Below are positions 52,130 to 63,942 of a stretch of DNA of 64,000 nt, in pieces. Within the stretch, counting starts at the first letter, position 1; each line of letters opens with the position of its first letter. Source of the DNA: Geoalkalibacter subterraneus. GTDB taxonomy: Bacteria > Desulfobacterota > Desulfuromonadia > Desulfuromonadales > Geoalkalibacteraceae. The notes under the pieces were generated by a model. That model was not told the origin of the DNA. It ran no database searches and was given only the letters and a program-made list of their open reading frames with translations. The stretch lies in the NCBI RefSeq assembly GCF_000827125.1, contig NZ_CP010311.1, positions 620,001 through 684,000 on the forward strand. The letters run 5' to 3'. The translations under genes were made by a program, and so were the position numbers.

Positions 52130-53326
52130 TTATTTGTATTCCTGAAGAACGCTGTCAAGGATGCCCATGGCCTCGTCGATTTCATCCTTCGTCACGATGA
52201 GCGGTGGCAGAAAGCGCAGCACTTTGCCGACAGTGCAGTTGATCAGCAGCCCCTTGGCAAGGCACTTTTTGACGATCTCGGCTCCCTCGATGGACAACTC
52301 CATCCCCAGGATCAGGCCGCGTCCGCGTACCTCGGTCACGAAGGAGTAGCGCTCGCGCAGCTCTTCCAGTCTTTTTCTGACATAGTCGCCCATGGCGCGG
52401 CAGTTTTCGAGAACGCCGTCTTCCAGGAGGGTTTTCAGAGCGGCCACGCCGGCAGCGCTGATCAGCGGATTGCCGCCGAAGGTTGATCCATGGCTGCCGG
52501 GACCGAGTATCTCGGCGTGCTTTTCCCGGAAGATGGCGGCACCGATCGGGGGACCACCAGCCAGCGCCTTGGCCAGGGTCATGATATCCGGCTCAACGCC
52601 ATCGTGCTGGTAAGCGAACAGGGTGCCGGTGCGACCGCAGCCGACCTGCACTTCGTCGAATACCAGCAGCATGTCGTGTTCGTCGCACAGGGCGCGCACA
52701 TCGCGCAGATAGCCTTCGGGGGGCAGGTTGACACCGCCCTCTCCCTGCACCGGTTCCAGCATGACGGCGCAGGTGTGCTCATTCAGAGCCGCGCGCATGG
52801 CGCCGATGTCGCCAAAGGGGACATAGCGGAAGCCGGGGACAACCGGCTCGAAGCCGACGCGCACCTTGTCCTGCCCGGTGGCGCTGATGGTGCCGAGGGT
52901 GCGGCCGTGAAAGGAGGCCAGGGCGGTAATGACCTCGAAGCGCTCTTTGCCGTGTACCTGCTGGCTGTATTTACGCACCAGCTTCATGGCCGCTTCGTTG
53001 GCCTCGGCGCCCGAATTGCAGAAAAACACGCGATCGCCGAAGCTGTTGCTGCACAGCAGTTCGGCCAGCTCGATCTGCTGCGGAATATGATAAAAGTTGG
53101 AGACATGCAGCAGCTCGGCGGCCTGCTTCTGCAGGGCGGAGACGACGCGCGGATGGCAGTGCCCAAGATTGTTGACCGCGACCCCGGCGAGAAAATCCAG
53201 ATAGCTTTTGCCGTCCACGTCCCACAGCCGGCACCCTTCGCCGCGCTGTGCCACCAGGGGGAAGCGGGCGTAGGTTGCGGCGATGTGGATTTCGCCACGT
53301 GCAATCCATTCGGAAGAAACACTCAT
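52130..53326 (-). CDS. argD: Acetylornithine aminotransferase
   Basis: The 398-residue class III PLP aminotransferase has LLVFDEVQVGCGRTGTLFAY with the ring-stacking Asp, and the PLP Lys in IMTLAKALAGGPPIGA near residue 250. FFCNSGAEANEAAMKLVRKY is the substrate and PLP phosphate loop. The arg operon context selects ArgD over other class III enzymes. It can also supply succinyldiaminopimelate aminotransferase activity in some bacteria, but dapL makes that unnecessary here. Confidence 0.95.
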   Translation of the reverse strand: MSVSSEWIARGEIHIAATYARFPLVAQRGEGCRLWDVDGKSYLDFLAGVAVNNLGHCHPRVVSALQKQAAELLHVSNFYHIPQQIELAELLCSNSFGDRVFFCNSGAEANEAAMKLVRKYSQQVHGKERFEVITALASFHGRTLGTISATGQDKVRVGFEPVVPGFRYVPFGDIGAMRAALNEHTCAVMLEPVQGEGGVNLPPEGYLRDVRALCDEHDMLLVFDEVQVGCGRTGTLFAYQHDGVEPDIMTLAKALAGGPPIGAAIFREKHAEILGPGSHGSTFGGNPLISAAGVAALKTLLEDGVLENCRAMGDYVRKRLEELRERYSFVTEVRGRGLILGMELSIEGAEIVKKCLAKGLLINCTVGKVLRFLPPLIVTKDEIDEAMGILDSVLQEYK

Positions 53327-53382
53327 GCTGAAAATCCTGTCAACGAGAGGTGTTGAAAATCTGAGTGACGTCAGGTTGTATC

Positions 53383-54473
<1,091 letters not shown>

Positions 54474-54477
54474 CCCC

Positions 54478-55818
54478 CTAAAGAATATACCGCGAAAGGT
54501 CTTCGTCCTTGACGATATCGGCCAGTTTTTCTTTCACGTAATCGGCATTGATCTCGATACGCTTTTCGCTCAACTCCGGTGCACGGAAGCTCAGGTCGTC
54601 GAGCATTTTTTCAACGATGGTGTGCAGGCGTCGGGCGCCGATGTTCTCGGTGCGTTCGTTCACGACCTGGGCTGTGCGGGCGATTTCATGGATAGAGTCG
54701 GTCTGGAACACCAGTTCGATCCCCTCCGTTGCCAGCAGGGCGGAATACTGCCGCGTCAGGGCGTTTTTCGGCTCGGTGAGAATGCGCACGAATTCCGCTT
54801 CTCCGAGGCTGTCGAGTTCCACCCGGATCGGAAAGCGCCCCTGCAACTCAGGAATCAGGTCTGAGGGCTTACTCATGTGAAAAGCACCGGCGGCAACGAA
54901 CAGGATGTGGTCGGTCTTGACCGGCCCGTACTTGGTGTTGACCGTACTGCCTTCGACGATGGGCAGGATGTCGCGCTGCACGCCTTCGCGCGAGACGTCG
55001 GGGCCGCGCCCGTGCTCGGAGCTGGCCACCTTGTCGATCTCGTCGATGAAAATGATGCCGCTCTGCTCGACCCGCTCCTTGGCGAGGGTCTTGACCTTGT
55101 CCATGTCGACCAGGCGCTCGGCTTCGCTCTCTATAAGAATTTCACGCGCTTCGCGCACCTTGACCCGTCGCCGCTTGGTCTTCTTGGGGAACAGGTTGCC
55201 AAACATCTCCTTGAAGCTGGAGCCCATTTCCTCCATCCCCTGCGGCGTGAACACCTCCATGGACGGGGCCTTGGAAACTTCGGCCTCGACTTCGACCATG
55301 CGGTCGTCAAGTTCGCCCATGCGCAGCAGGCGGCGCATTTTGTCGCGGGTACTCTGTTTGCTTTCATCGCCTCCTTCGTCGGCGGCGCGCACCGAGCTGC
55401 CTTCTCCGGGGAGAAGCAGGTCAAGGAGCTTGTCTTCAGCCAGGTCCTCGGCCTTGAGGCGCACGCTTTCGGCTTCTTCCTCGCGCACCATGATGACGGC
55501 CAGTTCCACCAGGTCGCGCACCATGCTCTCCACGTCGCGTCCCACATAGCCGACTTCGGTAAATTTGCTGGCCTCCACCTTGATGAAGGGGGCCTGAGCA
55601 AGCTTGGCCAGGCGGCGGGCGATTTCGGTTTTGCCGACACCGGTGGGGCCGATCATGATGATGTTTTTCGGCGCGATCTCGTCGCGCAGATCGGGGTCGA
55701 CCTGCTGGCGGCGCCAGCGATTGCGCAGTGCGATCGCAACGGCGCGTTTGGCAGCCTGCTGGCCGACGATGTAGCGGTCGAGTTCGGAAACGATCTCTCT
55801 CGGGGTAAAATTATTCAC
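54478..55818 (-). CDS. hslU: HslU ATPase subunit of the HslUV protease
   Basis: The 446-residue AAA+ unfoldase has the N-terminal [20 protein letters not shown], Walker [19 protein letters not shown], the pore motif [19 protein letters not shown] and Walker [13 protein letters not shown]. It ends with DLSRYIL, the C-terminal tail that activates HslV. It overlaps hslV by four bases. Confidence 0.97.
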   Translation of the reverse strand: MNNFTPREIVSELDRYIVGQQAAKRAVAIALRNRWRRQQVDPDLRDEIAPKNIIMIGPTGVGKTEIARRLAKLAQAPFIKVEASKFTEVGYVGRDVESMVRDLVELAVIMVREEEAESVRLKAEDLAEDKLLDLLLPGEGSSVRAADEGGDESKQSTRDKMRRLLRMGELDDRMVEVEAEVSKAPSMEVFTPQGMEEMGSSFKEMFGNLFPKKTKRRRVKVREAREILIESEAERLVDMDKVKTLAKERVEQSGIIFIDEIDKVASSEHGRGPDVSREGVQRDILPIVEGSTVNTKYGPVKTDHILFVAAGAFHMSKPSDLIPELQGRFPIRVELDSLGEAEFVRILTEPKNALTRQYSALLATEGIELVFQTDSIHEIARTAQVVNERTENIGARRLHTIVEKMLDDLSFRAPELSEKRIEINADYVKEKLADIVKDEDLSRYIL

Positions 55819-56345
55819 GACAGGGTCTCCAGCTTGATCTGGTCGTTGGTGTAAATGCAGATGTCAGCCGCGATCTTCATGGCCTTCTCGGCAATGTCGG
55901 CGGCATCCATGTCAGTGTTGTGCACCAGTGCCCGGGCTGCTGCAAGAGCATAGGATCCGCCCGAACCGATGGCTGCAATACCGTCGTCGGGCTCGATCAC
56001 GTCGCCGGTGCCGGAGAGCACCAGTATACTCTCCTTGTCGGCGACCAGCAGCAGGGCTTCCAGGCGACGCAGTACCCGGTCGGTGCGCCAGTCCTTGGCC
56101 AGGGCCACAGCAGCGCGGGTCAGGTTGCCGCCCGCTTCCTGCAGCTTGCCTTCGAATTTTTCAAACAGGGTAAAAGCATCCGCGGCGCTGCCGGCAAAGC
56201 CGGCCAGGATTTTGCCGTCATTCATCGTACGGACTTTGCAGGCGGAATGCTTCATGACGGTATTACCCAGACTGACCTGACCGTCGCCGGCCATGGCCAC
56301 TGAATTGTTTTTACGAACGCAGAGGATGGTGGTTGCGTGAAACAT
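55815..56345 (-). CDS. hslV: HslV peptidase subunit of the HslUV protease
   Basis: The 176-residue proteasome-like threonine peptidase starts [14 protein letters not shown]; processing before the first Thr would expose the nucleophile. [15 protein letters not shown] and [17 protein letters not shown] are family hallmarks, and [20 protein letters not shown] follows. The stop overlaps the hslU start. Confidence 0.96.
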   Translation of the reverse strand: MFHATTILCVRKNNSVAMAGDGQVSLGNTVMKHSACKVRTMNDGKILAGFAGSAADAFTLFEKFEGKLQEAGGNLTRAAVALAKDWRTDRVLRRLEALLLVADKESILVLSGTGDVIEPDDGIAAIGSGGSYALAAARALVHNTDMDAADIAEKAMKIAADICIYTNDQIKLETLS

Positions 56346-56455
56346 AGGAAGCTCCCATCAAAAAATGCGGCCAAGCCGCAGAAAAATACCGTGAATATAA
56401 CACAGCGCCCCGATAAGACAAAGAAAAATGCCGGGTTGCGAAGTGAAGCGAGTAC

Positions 56456-57558
56456 TCAGATCGGTAGGGTGATCGAGGCGGTGGTTCCCCGTCCGGGTTC
56501 GCTTTCCAGGGAGAGGTTGCCGCCCAGTCGGTGCACGAAGCGGCGCGCGTAATAAAGCCCCAGGCCGAAACCGCGAACCTGCCGGTCCGCTGCGGATCGA
56601 CCTGGTAGAACTTCTCGAACACTTTGGGGATCTCTTCTCGTGCCATGCCGATGCCGTCGTCCTGGACCTGGATGCGCAGTTGGTGCTGGCCCTGCTCCGC
56701 ACGAATGCTGACATGTCCCTCTTCGCGGGAAAATTTGATGGCATTGTCGATCAGGGCGTGCAGGGCGAAGCGCATGTGCTCGCGATCGGCGCGCACGGTG
56801 GGAAAACCTGCCGGGAAATCGGTCTCGATGCTGATGCTGCGCTCCCGGGCGCGCGGCATCAACTCCGTCACCAGCACACGCGTCAATTCATCGAGGGCAA
56901 TATCACCGGCTTGGGGGGCGTTTTCTTTCAAGATAATGTTGGAGAAAGAGAGCAGATCCTGGATGAGACCCTCCAGGTAGGCCGACTCCTCAAGGATCAT
57001 TTTCAGGGTTTTCTGAAAGGCCGGGTCATTGGTTTCTCCAATGCCGTGGGCCAGATTCTGAATGAAGAGGGAAATGGCGGTCGTGGGAGTTTTGAGCTTG
57101 TGGGAGATGAGACCGAGAAATTCTGTCTTGAGCCGATCCATGCGCTTGAGGTCGACCAGCTCTTCCTTCATCGCCTTGCGCTCGATGACCTTCTCTACGG
57201 TGGTGCGCAGCTGCAGCAGGTTGATCGGTTTGGTGATGAAGTCGTCGGCGTCGGCCTTGAGAGCCTTCAGGATGACGTCTTTGTCAGCATAGCCGGTCAT
57301 GACAACCACCGGTTGGGTGGGCTGACGCTCCTTGATCCGGTGAAGCAGTTCAAGCCCACTCATGCGCGGCATCATGACATCGGTCAGCACGACCTCAACC
57401 GGGGTGGAATCAAGAATGTTGAGCGCCTGCTCCCCGGAGCCGGCCTCTACGATACGGTACCCCTTGAGAACCTTGGCGCAGAGGTCGCGTATGATCGGCT
57501 CGTCATCGACCAACAGGAGAGTGTGCTGTGCTGTGTTCAGGCCCGATTCGAGATCCAT
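56456..57558 (-). pseudogene. Response-regulator/histidine kinase protein with a probable 1-base frameshift near its C-terminus
   Basis: The protein starts with a receiver domain (LLLVDDEPIIRDLCAKVL; VVLTDVMMPRMSGLELL; DDFITKPINLLQL), then a HisKA box FLGLISHKLKTPTTAIS near residue 150 and a GHKL domain with ALIDNAIKF and VQDDGIGMAREEIPKVFEKF. After VDPQRTG the frame goes wrong; shifting by one base near 56578-56586 gives QVRGFGLGLYYARRFVHRLG and then SEPGRGTTASITLPI with a TGA at 56456, the expected G2 loop and end. Without the shift the frame runs on as nonsense to 56311, over the hslV start. It may be a real mutation or an assembly error at a G/C run. Confidence 0.8.
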
Positions 57559-57582
57559 CGCTACGCTGTGTCTCCCACTTAT

Positions 57583-57927
57583 TTATTTCAAGGGCGGCGT
57601 GAACATGGCCATAAGAACAACCGGCTCCTGTCCCTCGTTTTTCAGGCCATGAGGGATCCCCGGCGGTGCGGTGCCGCAGGTGCCGGACCCGTACTCGATT
57701 TTTTCCTCTCCCATGGTGCAGACCGCCTGTCCGGAGAGAATGTGGAAGGTTTCGGTCTGGGAGTCATGAGTGTGGACGAAGATTTCGCCGCCCGGTTCAA
57801 GTCTGCCAAGGTGGACGGAGAGAGCCGGATTGACTGCAGCGGTGACGAGATCACGCAGATGATAGTCCTTGTGCTTCGGATGTGTGTATTCCGCCTGCTC
57901 GGCAGCTTTGACCGTGGTTCCCTGCAT
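57583..57927 (-). CDS. Small cupin-domain protein
   Basis: The ATG at 57927 has AGGAAA about 8 bases upstream; longer frames overlap alaS. The 114 residues form one double-stranded beta-helix with the metal motifs GEIFVHTHDSQTETFHILSG (His, His, Glu and a further His) and IPHGLKNEG. No enzymatic partner is evident. It sits 19 bases after alaS and 24 before the kinase gene, within one probable transcript. Confidence 0.85.
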   Translation of the reverse strand: MQGTTVKAAEQAEYTHPKHKDYHLRDLVTAAVNPALSVHLGRLEPGGEIFVHTHDSQTETFHILSGQAVCTMGEEKIEYGSGTCGTAPPGIPHGLKNEGQEPVVLMAMFTPPLK

Positions 57928-57946
57928 GCAATGTTTCCTTTCATTC

Positions 57947-60592
57947 TCAGGAAAGTTGTTGGGCAATGATCCCTTCAGCAGCCGCGAGGGCATCATCGAG
58001 CTTTTCAGGTCGGCTGCCGCCGGCCTGGGCCAGGTCGGGGCGTCCGCCTCCACCACCGCCGACAATAGCCGCCAGCTCCTTGATCAGGCGTCCGGCCTGC
58101 AGACGGTCGGTCAGATCCTTGCTGACCGCCACCAGCAGGTTGGCCTTGCCGCCGCTCTCGCAGGCGAGAATCGCAACGCCGGAACCGAGCTTGTCCCGCA
58201 CCTGGTCGGAAAATTCGCGCAGCCCCTTGCCGTCGACCCCCTCAACGCGGGTGGCGAGATAGCGCACGCCGGAAACCTCGCGCACATTGGACAGAAGTTC
58301 GCCGGAGCGTTCGGCGTTGAGCTTGTCGCGCAGCGATTCGAGTTCGCGCTCCATTTCCTTCTGGCGTTCGATCATCTTCTGCAGGCGGCTCTCCATCTGG
58401 CGTGGGTCGCTTTTGATCAATGCCGCCACGCGCTCGATCGCCTCCTGCTGCTGCTGCACGATCTCTACCGCTTTTTCGCCGGTGACGGCCTCGATGCGCC
58501 GCACCCCGGCGGCGATGCCGGTCTCCTGCAGGATCTTGAACAGGCCGATGTCGCCGGCGGCCCGGGTGTGAGTGCCACCGCACAGCTCCATGCTGAAGTC
58601 TCCAACGGACACGACCCGGACCCGTTCGCCGTACTTTTCGCCGAACAGGGCCGTGGCGCCGGCCCTGATGGCCTGCTCCGCTTCCATCTCCTCGCTGGCG
58701 ACCGCTTCGTTTTCGCGGATGCGGCGGTTGACTTCCTGCTCCACGCGGGAAATCTCTTCTTCACTCATAGCGGAAAAATGCGTGAAGTCAAACCGTAGCC
58801 GCTCAGGTGTGACAAGCGAGCCCGCCTGCTTGACATGATCGCCGAGAATATCGATCAGCACCGCCTGCAGGATATGGGTTGCGGTGTGATTGCGGGCCGT
58901 GGCGGAACGCGCAGCGCCGTCCACCTTCATTTCAACCGTGTCGCCTTCGCGCAGCAGTCCCTCGGTGATTTCGCCCTGGTGTACGATGAGATCCGGCAGC
59001 GGTTTTTGTGTTCCCTTGATGCGCACGCGGGTCTCGCCCGCCGCCATTTCCCCCCTGTCACCGGCCTGACCGCCCGATTCACCGTAGAAGGGCGTTTGCG
59101 AGCAGACGATCTGCACCTGTTCTCCGGCCCGGGCTTCATTGACCCTTTCACCGTCTTTGATGATGGCCTGGACCTTGCCGAATCCCTCCAGGCTGCCGTA
59201 GCCGCAGAACTCACTGCGAATGCCGCTTTCCACCAATTCGCGCCACACCGCTTCCACGGTTTGCTCGCCCGAGCCTTTCCAGTGCTCGCGGGCCTTGCGA
59301 CGCTGTTCCTCCATGCAGGACTCGAATCCGGCTTCATCCAAGGTAAATCCTTCGGCCTCGACAATGTCGGCGGTGAGGTCGACCGGGAAGCCGAACGTAT
59401 CGTACAGGCGGAACACCACTTTGCCGGGGATCTGCTTTTCCCCCTGCCTGCGCAGCCGTTCAACTTCCTCCTGCAGGATGCGCAGGCCGTTGCCCAGGGT
59501 CTGAATGAAACGCTCTTCTTCATTGCGGGTGACTTTGGCGATGTAGTCGGCACGCTCTTCAAGCTCCGGATATGCCTCGCGCATCATTTCGATGACACGT
59601 CCCCCGGCTTTGTAGAGCATCGGTTCCTCGAAACCGAGCATCTTGGCGTGGCGCGCGGCGCGGCGCATGATGCGACGCAGGACATAGCCGCGCCCTTCGT
59701 TGGAAGGAAGCACCCCGTCGCCGATGAGAAAGACGGTGGCGCGGGCGTGGTCGGCAATGACGCGCATGGAGACGTCGCTGTCCTTGTCGTCGCCGTAGCG
59801 CTTGCCGGCCAGTTCGGCTACAAAATCGATGATGCCGCGCAGCAGGTCGGTGTCGTAGTTGGATTTGACCCCCTGCAGCACGGTGGCAATACGTTCGAGT
59901 CCCATGCCGGTGTCCACCGAAGGTTTGGGCAGCGGAGTCAGGGTACCGCCGGCGTCGCGGTCGAACTGCATGAAGACGTTGTTCCAGATCTCCATATAGC
60001 GGTCGCAGTCGCAACCCACCGCGCAATCGGGGCTGCCGCAGCCGACTTCCGGGCCGTTGTCCCAGAAGATTTCGCTGCAGGGCCCGCAGGGGCCGGTATC
60101 GCCCATGGACCAGAAGTTGTCCTTCTCCCCGAAACGGAAGATCCGCTCGCGCGGCACCCCTTCCTGCTGGTGCCAGATGTCGGCGGCTTCATCGTCTTCG
60201 GTGTAGACCGTGACGTAGAGTTTGTCCTTGTCGAGGTTGAGGTCTTTGGTGAGAAACTCCCAGGCGAAGGCGATAGCTTCCTTCTTGAAATAATCGCCGA
60301 AGGAGAAATTACCGAGCATCTCGAAGAAGGTGTGATGGCGGGCGGTGCGGCCGACGTTCTCCAGGTCGTTGTGCTTGCCGCCGGCGCGTACGCACTTCTG
60401 GCTGGATGCAGCCCGAACATAGGGACGCTTTTCGCGGCCCAGAAAGCAGTCCTTGAACTGGTTCATCCCCGCATTGGTAAACAGCAGGGTGGGATCGTTG
60501 TGCGGAACCAGCGAGGAGGAGGGCACCACCGTATGGCCGCGGTCCTCGAAGAATTTCAGAAAACGTGCGCGAATGTCGTTGCCGGTCATCAT
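57947..60592 (-). CDS. alaS: Alanine--tRNA ligase
   Basis: The 881-residue enzyme has the class II catalytic core ([38 protein letters not shown]), the editing-site HXXXH in [12 protein letters not shown] and [11 protein letters not shown], and the C-terminal Gly-rich dimer and C-Ala segment ([20 protein letters not shown]). An ATG pair at 60592/60589 leaves the start ambiguous by one codon. The length is standard. Confidence 0.97.
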   Translation of the reverse strand: MMTGNDIRARFLKFFEDRGHTVVPSSSLVPHNDPTLLFTNAGMNQFKDCFLGREKRPYVRAASSQKCVRAGGKHNDLENVGRTARHHTFFEMLGNFSFGDYFKKEAIAFAWEFLTKDLNLDKDKLYVTVYTEDDEAADIWHQQEGVPRERIFRFGEKDNFWSMGDTGPCGPCSEIFWDNGPEVGCGSPDCAVGCDCDRYMEIWNNVFMQFDRDAGGTLTPLPKPSVDTGMGLERIATVLQGVKSNYDTDLLRGIIDFVAELAGKRYGDDKDSDVSMRVIADHARATVFLIGDGVLPSNEGRGYVLRRIMRRAARHAKMLGFEEPMLYKAGGRVIEMMREAYPELEERADYIAKVTRNEEERFIQTLGNGLRILQEEVERLRRQGEKQIPGKVVFRLYDTFGFPVDLTADIVEAEGFTLDEAGFESCMEEQRRKAREHWKGSGEQTVEAVWRELVESGIRSEFCGYGSLEGFGKVQAIIKDGERVNEARAGEQVQIVCSQTPFYGESGGQAGDRGEMAAGETRVRIKGTQKPLPDLIVHQGEITEGLLREGDTVEMKVDGAARSATARNHTATHILQAVLIDILGDHVKQAGSLVTPERLRFDFTHFSAMSEEEISRVEQEVNRRIRENEAVASEEMEAEQAIRAGATALFGEKYGERVRVVSVGDFSMELCGGTHTRAAGDIGLFKILQETGIAAGVRRIEAVTGEKAVEIVQQQQEAIERVAALIKSDPRQMESRLQKMIERQKEMERELESLRDKLNAERSGELLSNVREVSGVRYLATRVEGVDGKGLREFSDQVRDKLGSGVAILACESGGKANLLVAVSKDLTDRLQAGRLIKELAAIVGGGGGGRPDLAQAGGSRPEKLDDALAAAEGIIAQQLS

Positions 60593-60664
60593 GTCGGTCC
60601 GTGTGTGCCTTTCTTGTGATTTGTCGAATCGTAACTGGGCATGCTGAACAGCTACGTCGAATCT

Positions 60665-61153
60665 TTATGGCGATGTTGTCTCGGTTTCTCTGAGAATAGC
60701 GAGAATCAGATCCAATGAAAAGCCGCGCCGCTGGAAAAAGGCCATGACGCGACGTTTTTCGCGGTCGTCTGCCTGGTGATACTTAAACCTGGGGAAGCGG
60801 CGTGCCAGCAGATTGCGGGCGACCTGTTCGGGCGGCTGTTCGTGCTGTGCCTTGTCAATGGCGTCACGCGCTCTTTCCGCCCCGATTCCCCGGCGCTGCA
60901 GATCAAGCTCGATCCGGCGTCCGACCCCGCGGCCGTCGCGCAGCATGGCGCGGGCGCGCTCCTCGGCAAAGCGGCGGTCGTTGAGATAGCCCAGTTCGCG
61001 GCAGCGCTCAATGACGGCGGCAGTCCGCTCTTCATCGTAGCCGCGATTGTGCAGATCGCGCGTCAACTCCGCCGTAGAGCGGTCGCGCCTTCCCAGCAGC
61101 CGCAGGGCTGCCGCCATGGGATCAGAATCTTTCGATTTGCGGGTCTTCTCCAT
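60665..61153 (-). CDS. recX: RecX regulatory protein
   Basis: The 162-residue helical protein has three-helix RecX repeats: ALRLLGRRDRSTAELTRDLH, then RCRELGYLNDRRFAEERARA, then RFPRFKYHQADDREKRRVMA with FFQRRGFSLDLI. RecX modulates RecA filaments. Its start lies 32 bases inside the end of the pilT-like gene, just downstream of recA, which is the common arrangement. Confidence 0.92.
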   Translation of the reverse strand: MEKTRKSKDSDPMAAALRLLGRRDRSTAELTRDLHNRGYDEERTAAVIERCRELGYLNDRRFAEERARAMLRDGRGVGRRIELDLQRRGIGAERARDAIDKAQHEQPPEQVARNLLARRFPRFKYHQADDREKRRVMAFFQRRGFSLDLILAILRETETTSP

Positions 61154-62294
61154 TTTCTCCGGAGGCGTCGCTTTCGTCGCTGTCGTCCTCTTTTTCGAAA
61201 TCGTCCCAGCTCAGATCCGAAGTGGAGGATATCCCCGACATCTTGAGTTTGAAATCATCCGGGTTGGAGGACTGGCGCAGCGCTTCGTCAAAGGTGATGA
61301 GCTTTTTCTTGAGCAGCGCCATCAGCGATTGATCAAAGGTCTGCATGCCGTAGGAGACAAAGCCCTGCTGGATGGCATCACGCAGCAGGCGCGTCTTGTC
61401 CTTGTCCTCCATCAGTTCGCGGGTGCGCGCCGTGCTGACCAGGACTTCGACCGCCGGCACGCGCCCCTTGCCGTCGGCGCGCGGCACCAGCCGCTGCGAG
61501 ACAACCCCCTTGAGAACGCTGGCCAGCTGGATGCGGATCTGGCGCTGTTGATACGGGGGAAACACCGACACGATGCGGTTGATGGTCTCCGGCGCATCGA
61601 TGGTATGCAGGGTGGAGAGCACCAGGTGTCCCGTTTCCGCAGCGGTCAGGGCGGTTTCGATCGTTTCGTAGTCGCGCATCTCCCCGACCAGGATGACATC
61701 GGGATCCTGGCGCAGCGCGCTTTTCAGGGCCACATCGAAACCTTCGGTGTCGAAGCCCACTTCACGCTGATTGACGATGCTGCGCTTGTCGCGATGCAGG
61801 TATTCGATCGGATCCTCGATGGTGACGATATGGCTGGTGCGGGAGCTGTTGATATAATCGATCATCGCTGCCAGCGTGGTCGATTTCCCCGAACCGGTGG
61901 CACCGGTCACCAGCACCAGGCCGCGCTGCTCCTCGCCGATTTTCTTGAGCACGCCGGGCAGCTGCAGCTCATCGAGGTTCTGCACCTTGAAGGGGATGAC
62001 GCGGAAAACCATGGAAACGGAGCCGCGCTGCCGGAATACGTTGACGCGGAAGCGGCCCAGTCCCGGCACTCCGTAGGCCAGGTCGACCTCATGCACCTCT
62101 TCGAAATGTGCCTTCTGAGATGCGTTCATCACGCCGTCGGCCATCTTGGCGATCTGCTCGGAGATCATGCGCGGCGCGTTGGGCAGCGGCTTGAGCGCAC
62201 CGTCGATGCGGTAGACGGGGGGCAGCCCCGCCTTGATGTGAATGTCCGAGGCGCGCGCCCGCAATCCCAGTTTCAGGACTTCGTTGAGGTCCAT
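61122..62294 (-). CDS. pilT: PilT-type type IV pilus retraction ATPase with acidic tail
   Basis: The 390 residues carry the secretion ATPase motifs: SDIHIKAGLPPVYRIDG, Walker A GATGSGKSTTLAAMID, the Asp box TIEDPIEYLH, Walker B PDVILVGEMRDYETI and the His box HLVLSTLHTIDAPETINR. AIQQGFVSYGMQTFDQSL is PilT-like. After about residue 350 comes a non-conserved, highly acidic tail (SWDDFEKEDDSDESDASGEN) which includes the overlap with recX. It starts 5 bases after recA. PilU is an alternative subfamily; PilT is favoured but not proven. Confidence 0.9.
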   Translation of the reverse strand: MDLNEVLKLGLRARASDIHIKAGLPPVYRIDGALKPLPNAPRMISEQIAKMADGVMNASQKAHFEEVHEVDLAYGVPGLGRFRVNVFRQRGSVSMVFRVIPFKVQNLDELQLPGVLKKIGEEQRGLVLVTGATGSGKSTTLAAMIDYINSSRTSHIVTIEDPIEYLHRDKRSIVNQREVGFDTEGFDVALKSALRQDPDVILVGEMRDYETIETALTAAETGHLVLSTLHTIDAPETINRIVSVFPPYQQRQIRIQLASVLKGVVSQRLVPRADGKGRVPAVEVLVSTARTRELMEDKDKTRLLRDAIQQGFVSYGMQTFDQSLMALLKKKLITFDEALRQSSNPDDFKLKMSGISSTSDLSWDDFEKEDDSDESDASGENGEDPQIERF

Positions 62295-62299
62295 GGTGA

Positions 62300-63319
62300 T
62301 TATTCCTCAGTTTTTTCCGCGGGAGGATTCAGCCCGTAGTGCTCACGCAGACGATCTTCAATGGCCTGGGCCACATCCGGGTGCTCACGCAGGAATGTCT
62401 TGGCGTTTTCGCGGCCCTGCCCGATACGCTCGCCGGCGAAGGAATACCAGGAGCCGCTTTTTTCGACGATATCGACATTGGCGCCCAGGTCAACGAGATC
62501 CCCCTCGCGGCTGATGCCGGTACCGTACATGATATCGAATTCGGCTTCCTTGAAAGGCGGGGCCACCTTGTTTTTCACCACTTTGACGCGGGTACGGTTG
62601 CCGATGGATTCCTGCCCCTGCTTCAGGGCCGCAATGCGGCGGATGTCGAGGCGCACCGAGGAGTAGAACTTGAGCGCATTGCCGCCGGTAGTCGTTTCGG
62701 GGTTGCCGAACATGACGCCGATCTTCATGCGGATCTGGTTGATGAAGATGACGCAGGTCTTCGATTTGCTGATCGTGCCGGTGAGTTTGCGCAGGGCCTG
62801 CGACATGAGGCGCGCCTGCAGGCCGACGTGGGAATCTCCCATCTCCCCCTCGATTTCGGCGCGCGGAGTCAGCGCCGCGACCGAGTCGACCACCAGGATA
62901 TCGATAGCGCCGCTGCGCACCATCACTTCGGCGATCTCCAGCGCCTGCTCGCCGGTATCGGGCTGGGACACGAGAATATCGTCGGTCTTGACGCCGAGTT
63001 TTTTCGCGTACTGAATGTCGAGAGCGTGCTCGGCATCGACGAAGGCGGCGATGCCCCCTTTTTTCTGGGCCTCGGCGACAATGTGCAGCGCCAGGGTGGT
63101 TTTGCCCGATGATTCAGGGCCGTAGATTTCGATAATCCGTCCGCGCGGCACGCCGCCCACCCCCAGGGCGATATCGAGAGAGAGCGCTCCGGTGGGGATC
63201 GCTTCGACGCCGGGCAGAGCGACATCTTCGCCAAGGCGCATGATGCTGCCTTTGCCGAATTGTTTTTCGATCTGACCAATGGCCAGGTCAATGGCACGGT
63301 TGCGGTTGTCGTCGGCCAT
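62300..63319 (-). CDS. recA: RecA recombinase
   Basis: The 339-residue protein has [12 protein letters not shown], Walker [41 protein letters not shown], and the L2 loop region [18 protein letters not shown]. It is essential for homologous recombination and the SOS response. I saw no clear LexA-type site in the short gap upstream. The gene order thpR-recA-pilT-recX-alaS fits Geobacter relatives. Confidence 0.98.
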   Translation of the reverse strand: MADDNRNRAIDLAIGQIEKQFGKGSIMRLGEDVALPGVEAIPTGALSLDIALGVGGVPRGRIIEIYGPESSGKTTLALHIVAEAQKKGGIAAFVDAEHALDIQYAKKLGVKTDDILVSQPDTGEQALEIAEVMVRSGAIDILVVDSVAALTPRAEIEGEMGDSHVGLQARLMSQALRKLTGTISKSKTCVIFINQIRMKIGVMFGNPETTTGGNALKFYSSVRLDIRRIAALKQGQESIGNRTRVKVVKNKVAPPFKEAEFDIMYGTGISREGDLVDLGANVDIVEKSGSWYSFAGERIGQGRENAKTFLREHPDVAQAIEDRLREHYGLNPPAEKTEE

Positions 63320-63351
63320 ATTGGAAAACCTCCAGGTTCATAGCTGTATGT

Positions 63352-63942
63352 TTATGTGTGATGTTCTTTTTGCGATGAAGTGCCGTTCAGGCCGACCCGG
63401 TACAGGGGGGTATGAACGGCCCCTTGCGGGTTCAGGCGGCTATGGTAGAGAATTATTTCGTTGACGTCCAGCGAGCCGCCGCACCAGCTGCGCCCCCAGG
63501 CCGGCGGTTTGATTTCTTCCCCGCCCCGCCGTCGGGCGCGAGCGAGAGTGACATGGGGGGTAAACGGCCGCTCTTCCGGCGCGAAACCCTCCCGTCGAAG
63601 AGCGCCCTCCAGCCTGCGATGAAGTGCAACGAGAGGTGCCGACGGCTCGAGCCCCAGCCAGAGTACGCGAGGTCGATTCAGTCGCGGAAAGCCGCCCAGC
63701 CCCCGAATCTTCACGCTGAACGGGGCATTTAAATCTCCTACCGATAGCATGGATTCGTGAATCCGATCAAGGTCTTCTTCCGGCAGCGCGGCGAAAAAGC
63801 GCAGGGTCAGATGGATCTGGTCGTCGGTGCGTACCCAGCGCATTTGCGGGTAGCGGGGTTCGATCCTGCGGCGCAGGTCGCGGATGGCCGCCAGGTTTTT
63901 CTCAGAAAGGGGAACCGCGATAAAGGCACGGATCTCAGCCAT
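63352..63942 (-). CDS. thpR: RNA 2',3'-cyclic phosphodiesterase (LigT-like)
   Basis: The 196-residue 2H phosphoesterase has the two catalytic tetrapeptides HLTL (DDQIHLTLRFFAALPEED, near residue 45) and HVTL (FTPHVTLARARR, near residue 130). It opens MAEIRAFIAVPLSEKNLAAI, typical of ThpR. It is the first complete gene of the recA cluster, 32 bases before recA. Confidence 0.93.
   Translation of the reverse strand: MAEIRAFIAVPLSEKNLAAIRDLRRRIEPRYPQMRWVRTDDQIHLTLRFFAALPEEDLDRIHESMLSVGDLNAPFSVKIRGLGGFPRLNRPRVLWLGLEPSAPLVALHRRLEGALRREGFAPEERPFTPHVTLARARRRGGEEIKPPAWGRSWCGGSLDVNEIILYHSRLNPQGAVHTPLYRVGLNGTSSQKEHHT

Noticed and set aside
56311-56455. C-terminal extension of the receiver/kinase frame into hslV
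   Set aside because: Sequence after VDPQRTG is out of frame with respect to the conserved GHKL loop and ends in low-quality peptide overlapping the hslV start.
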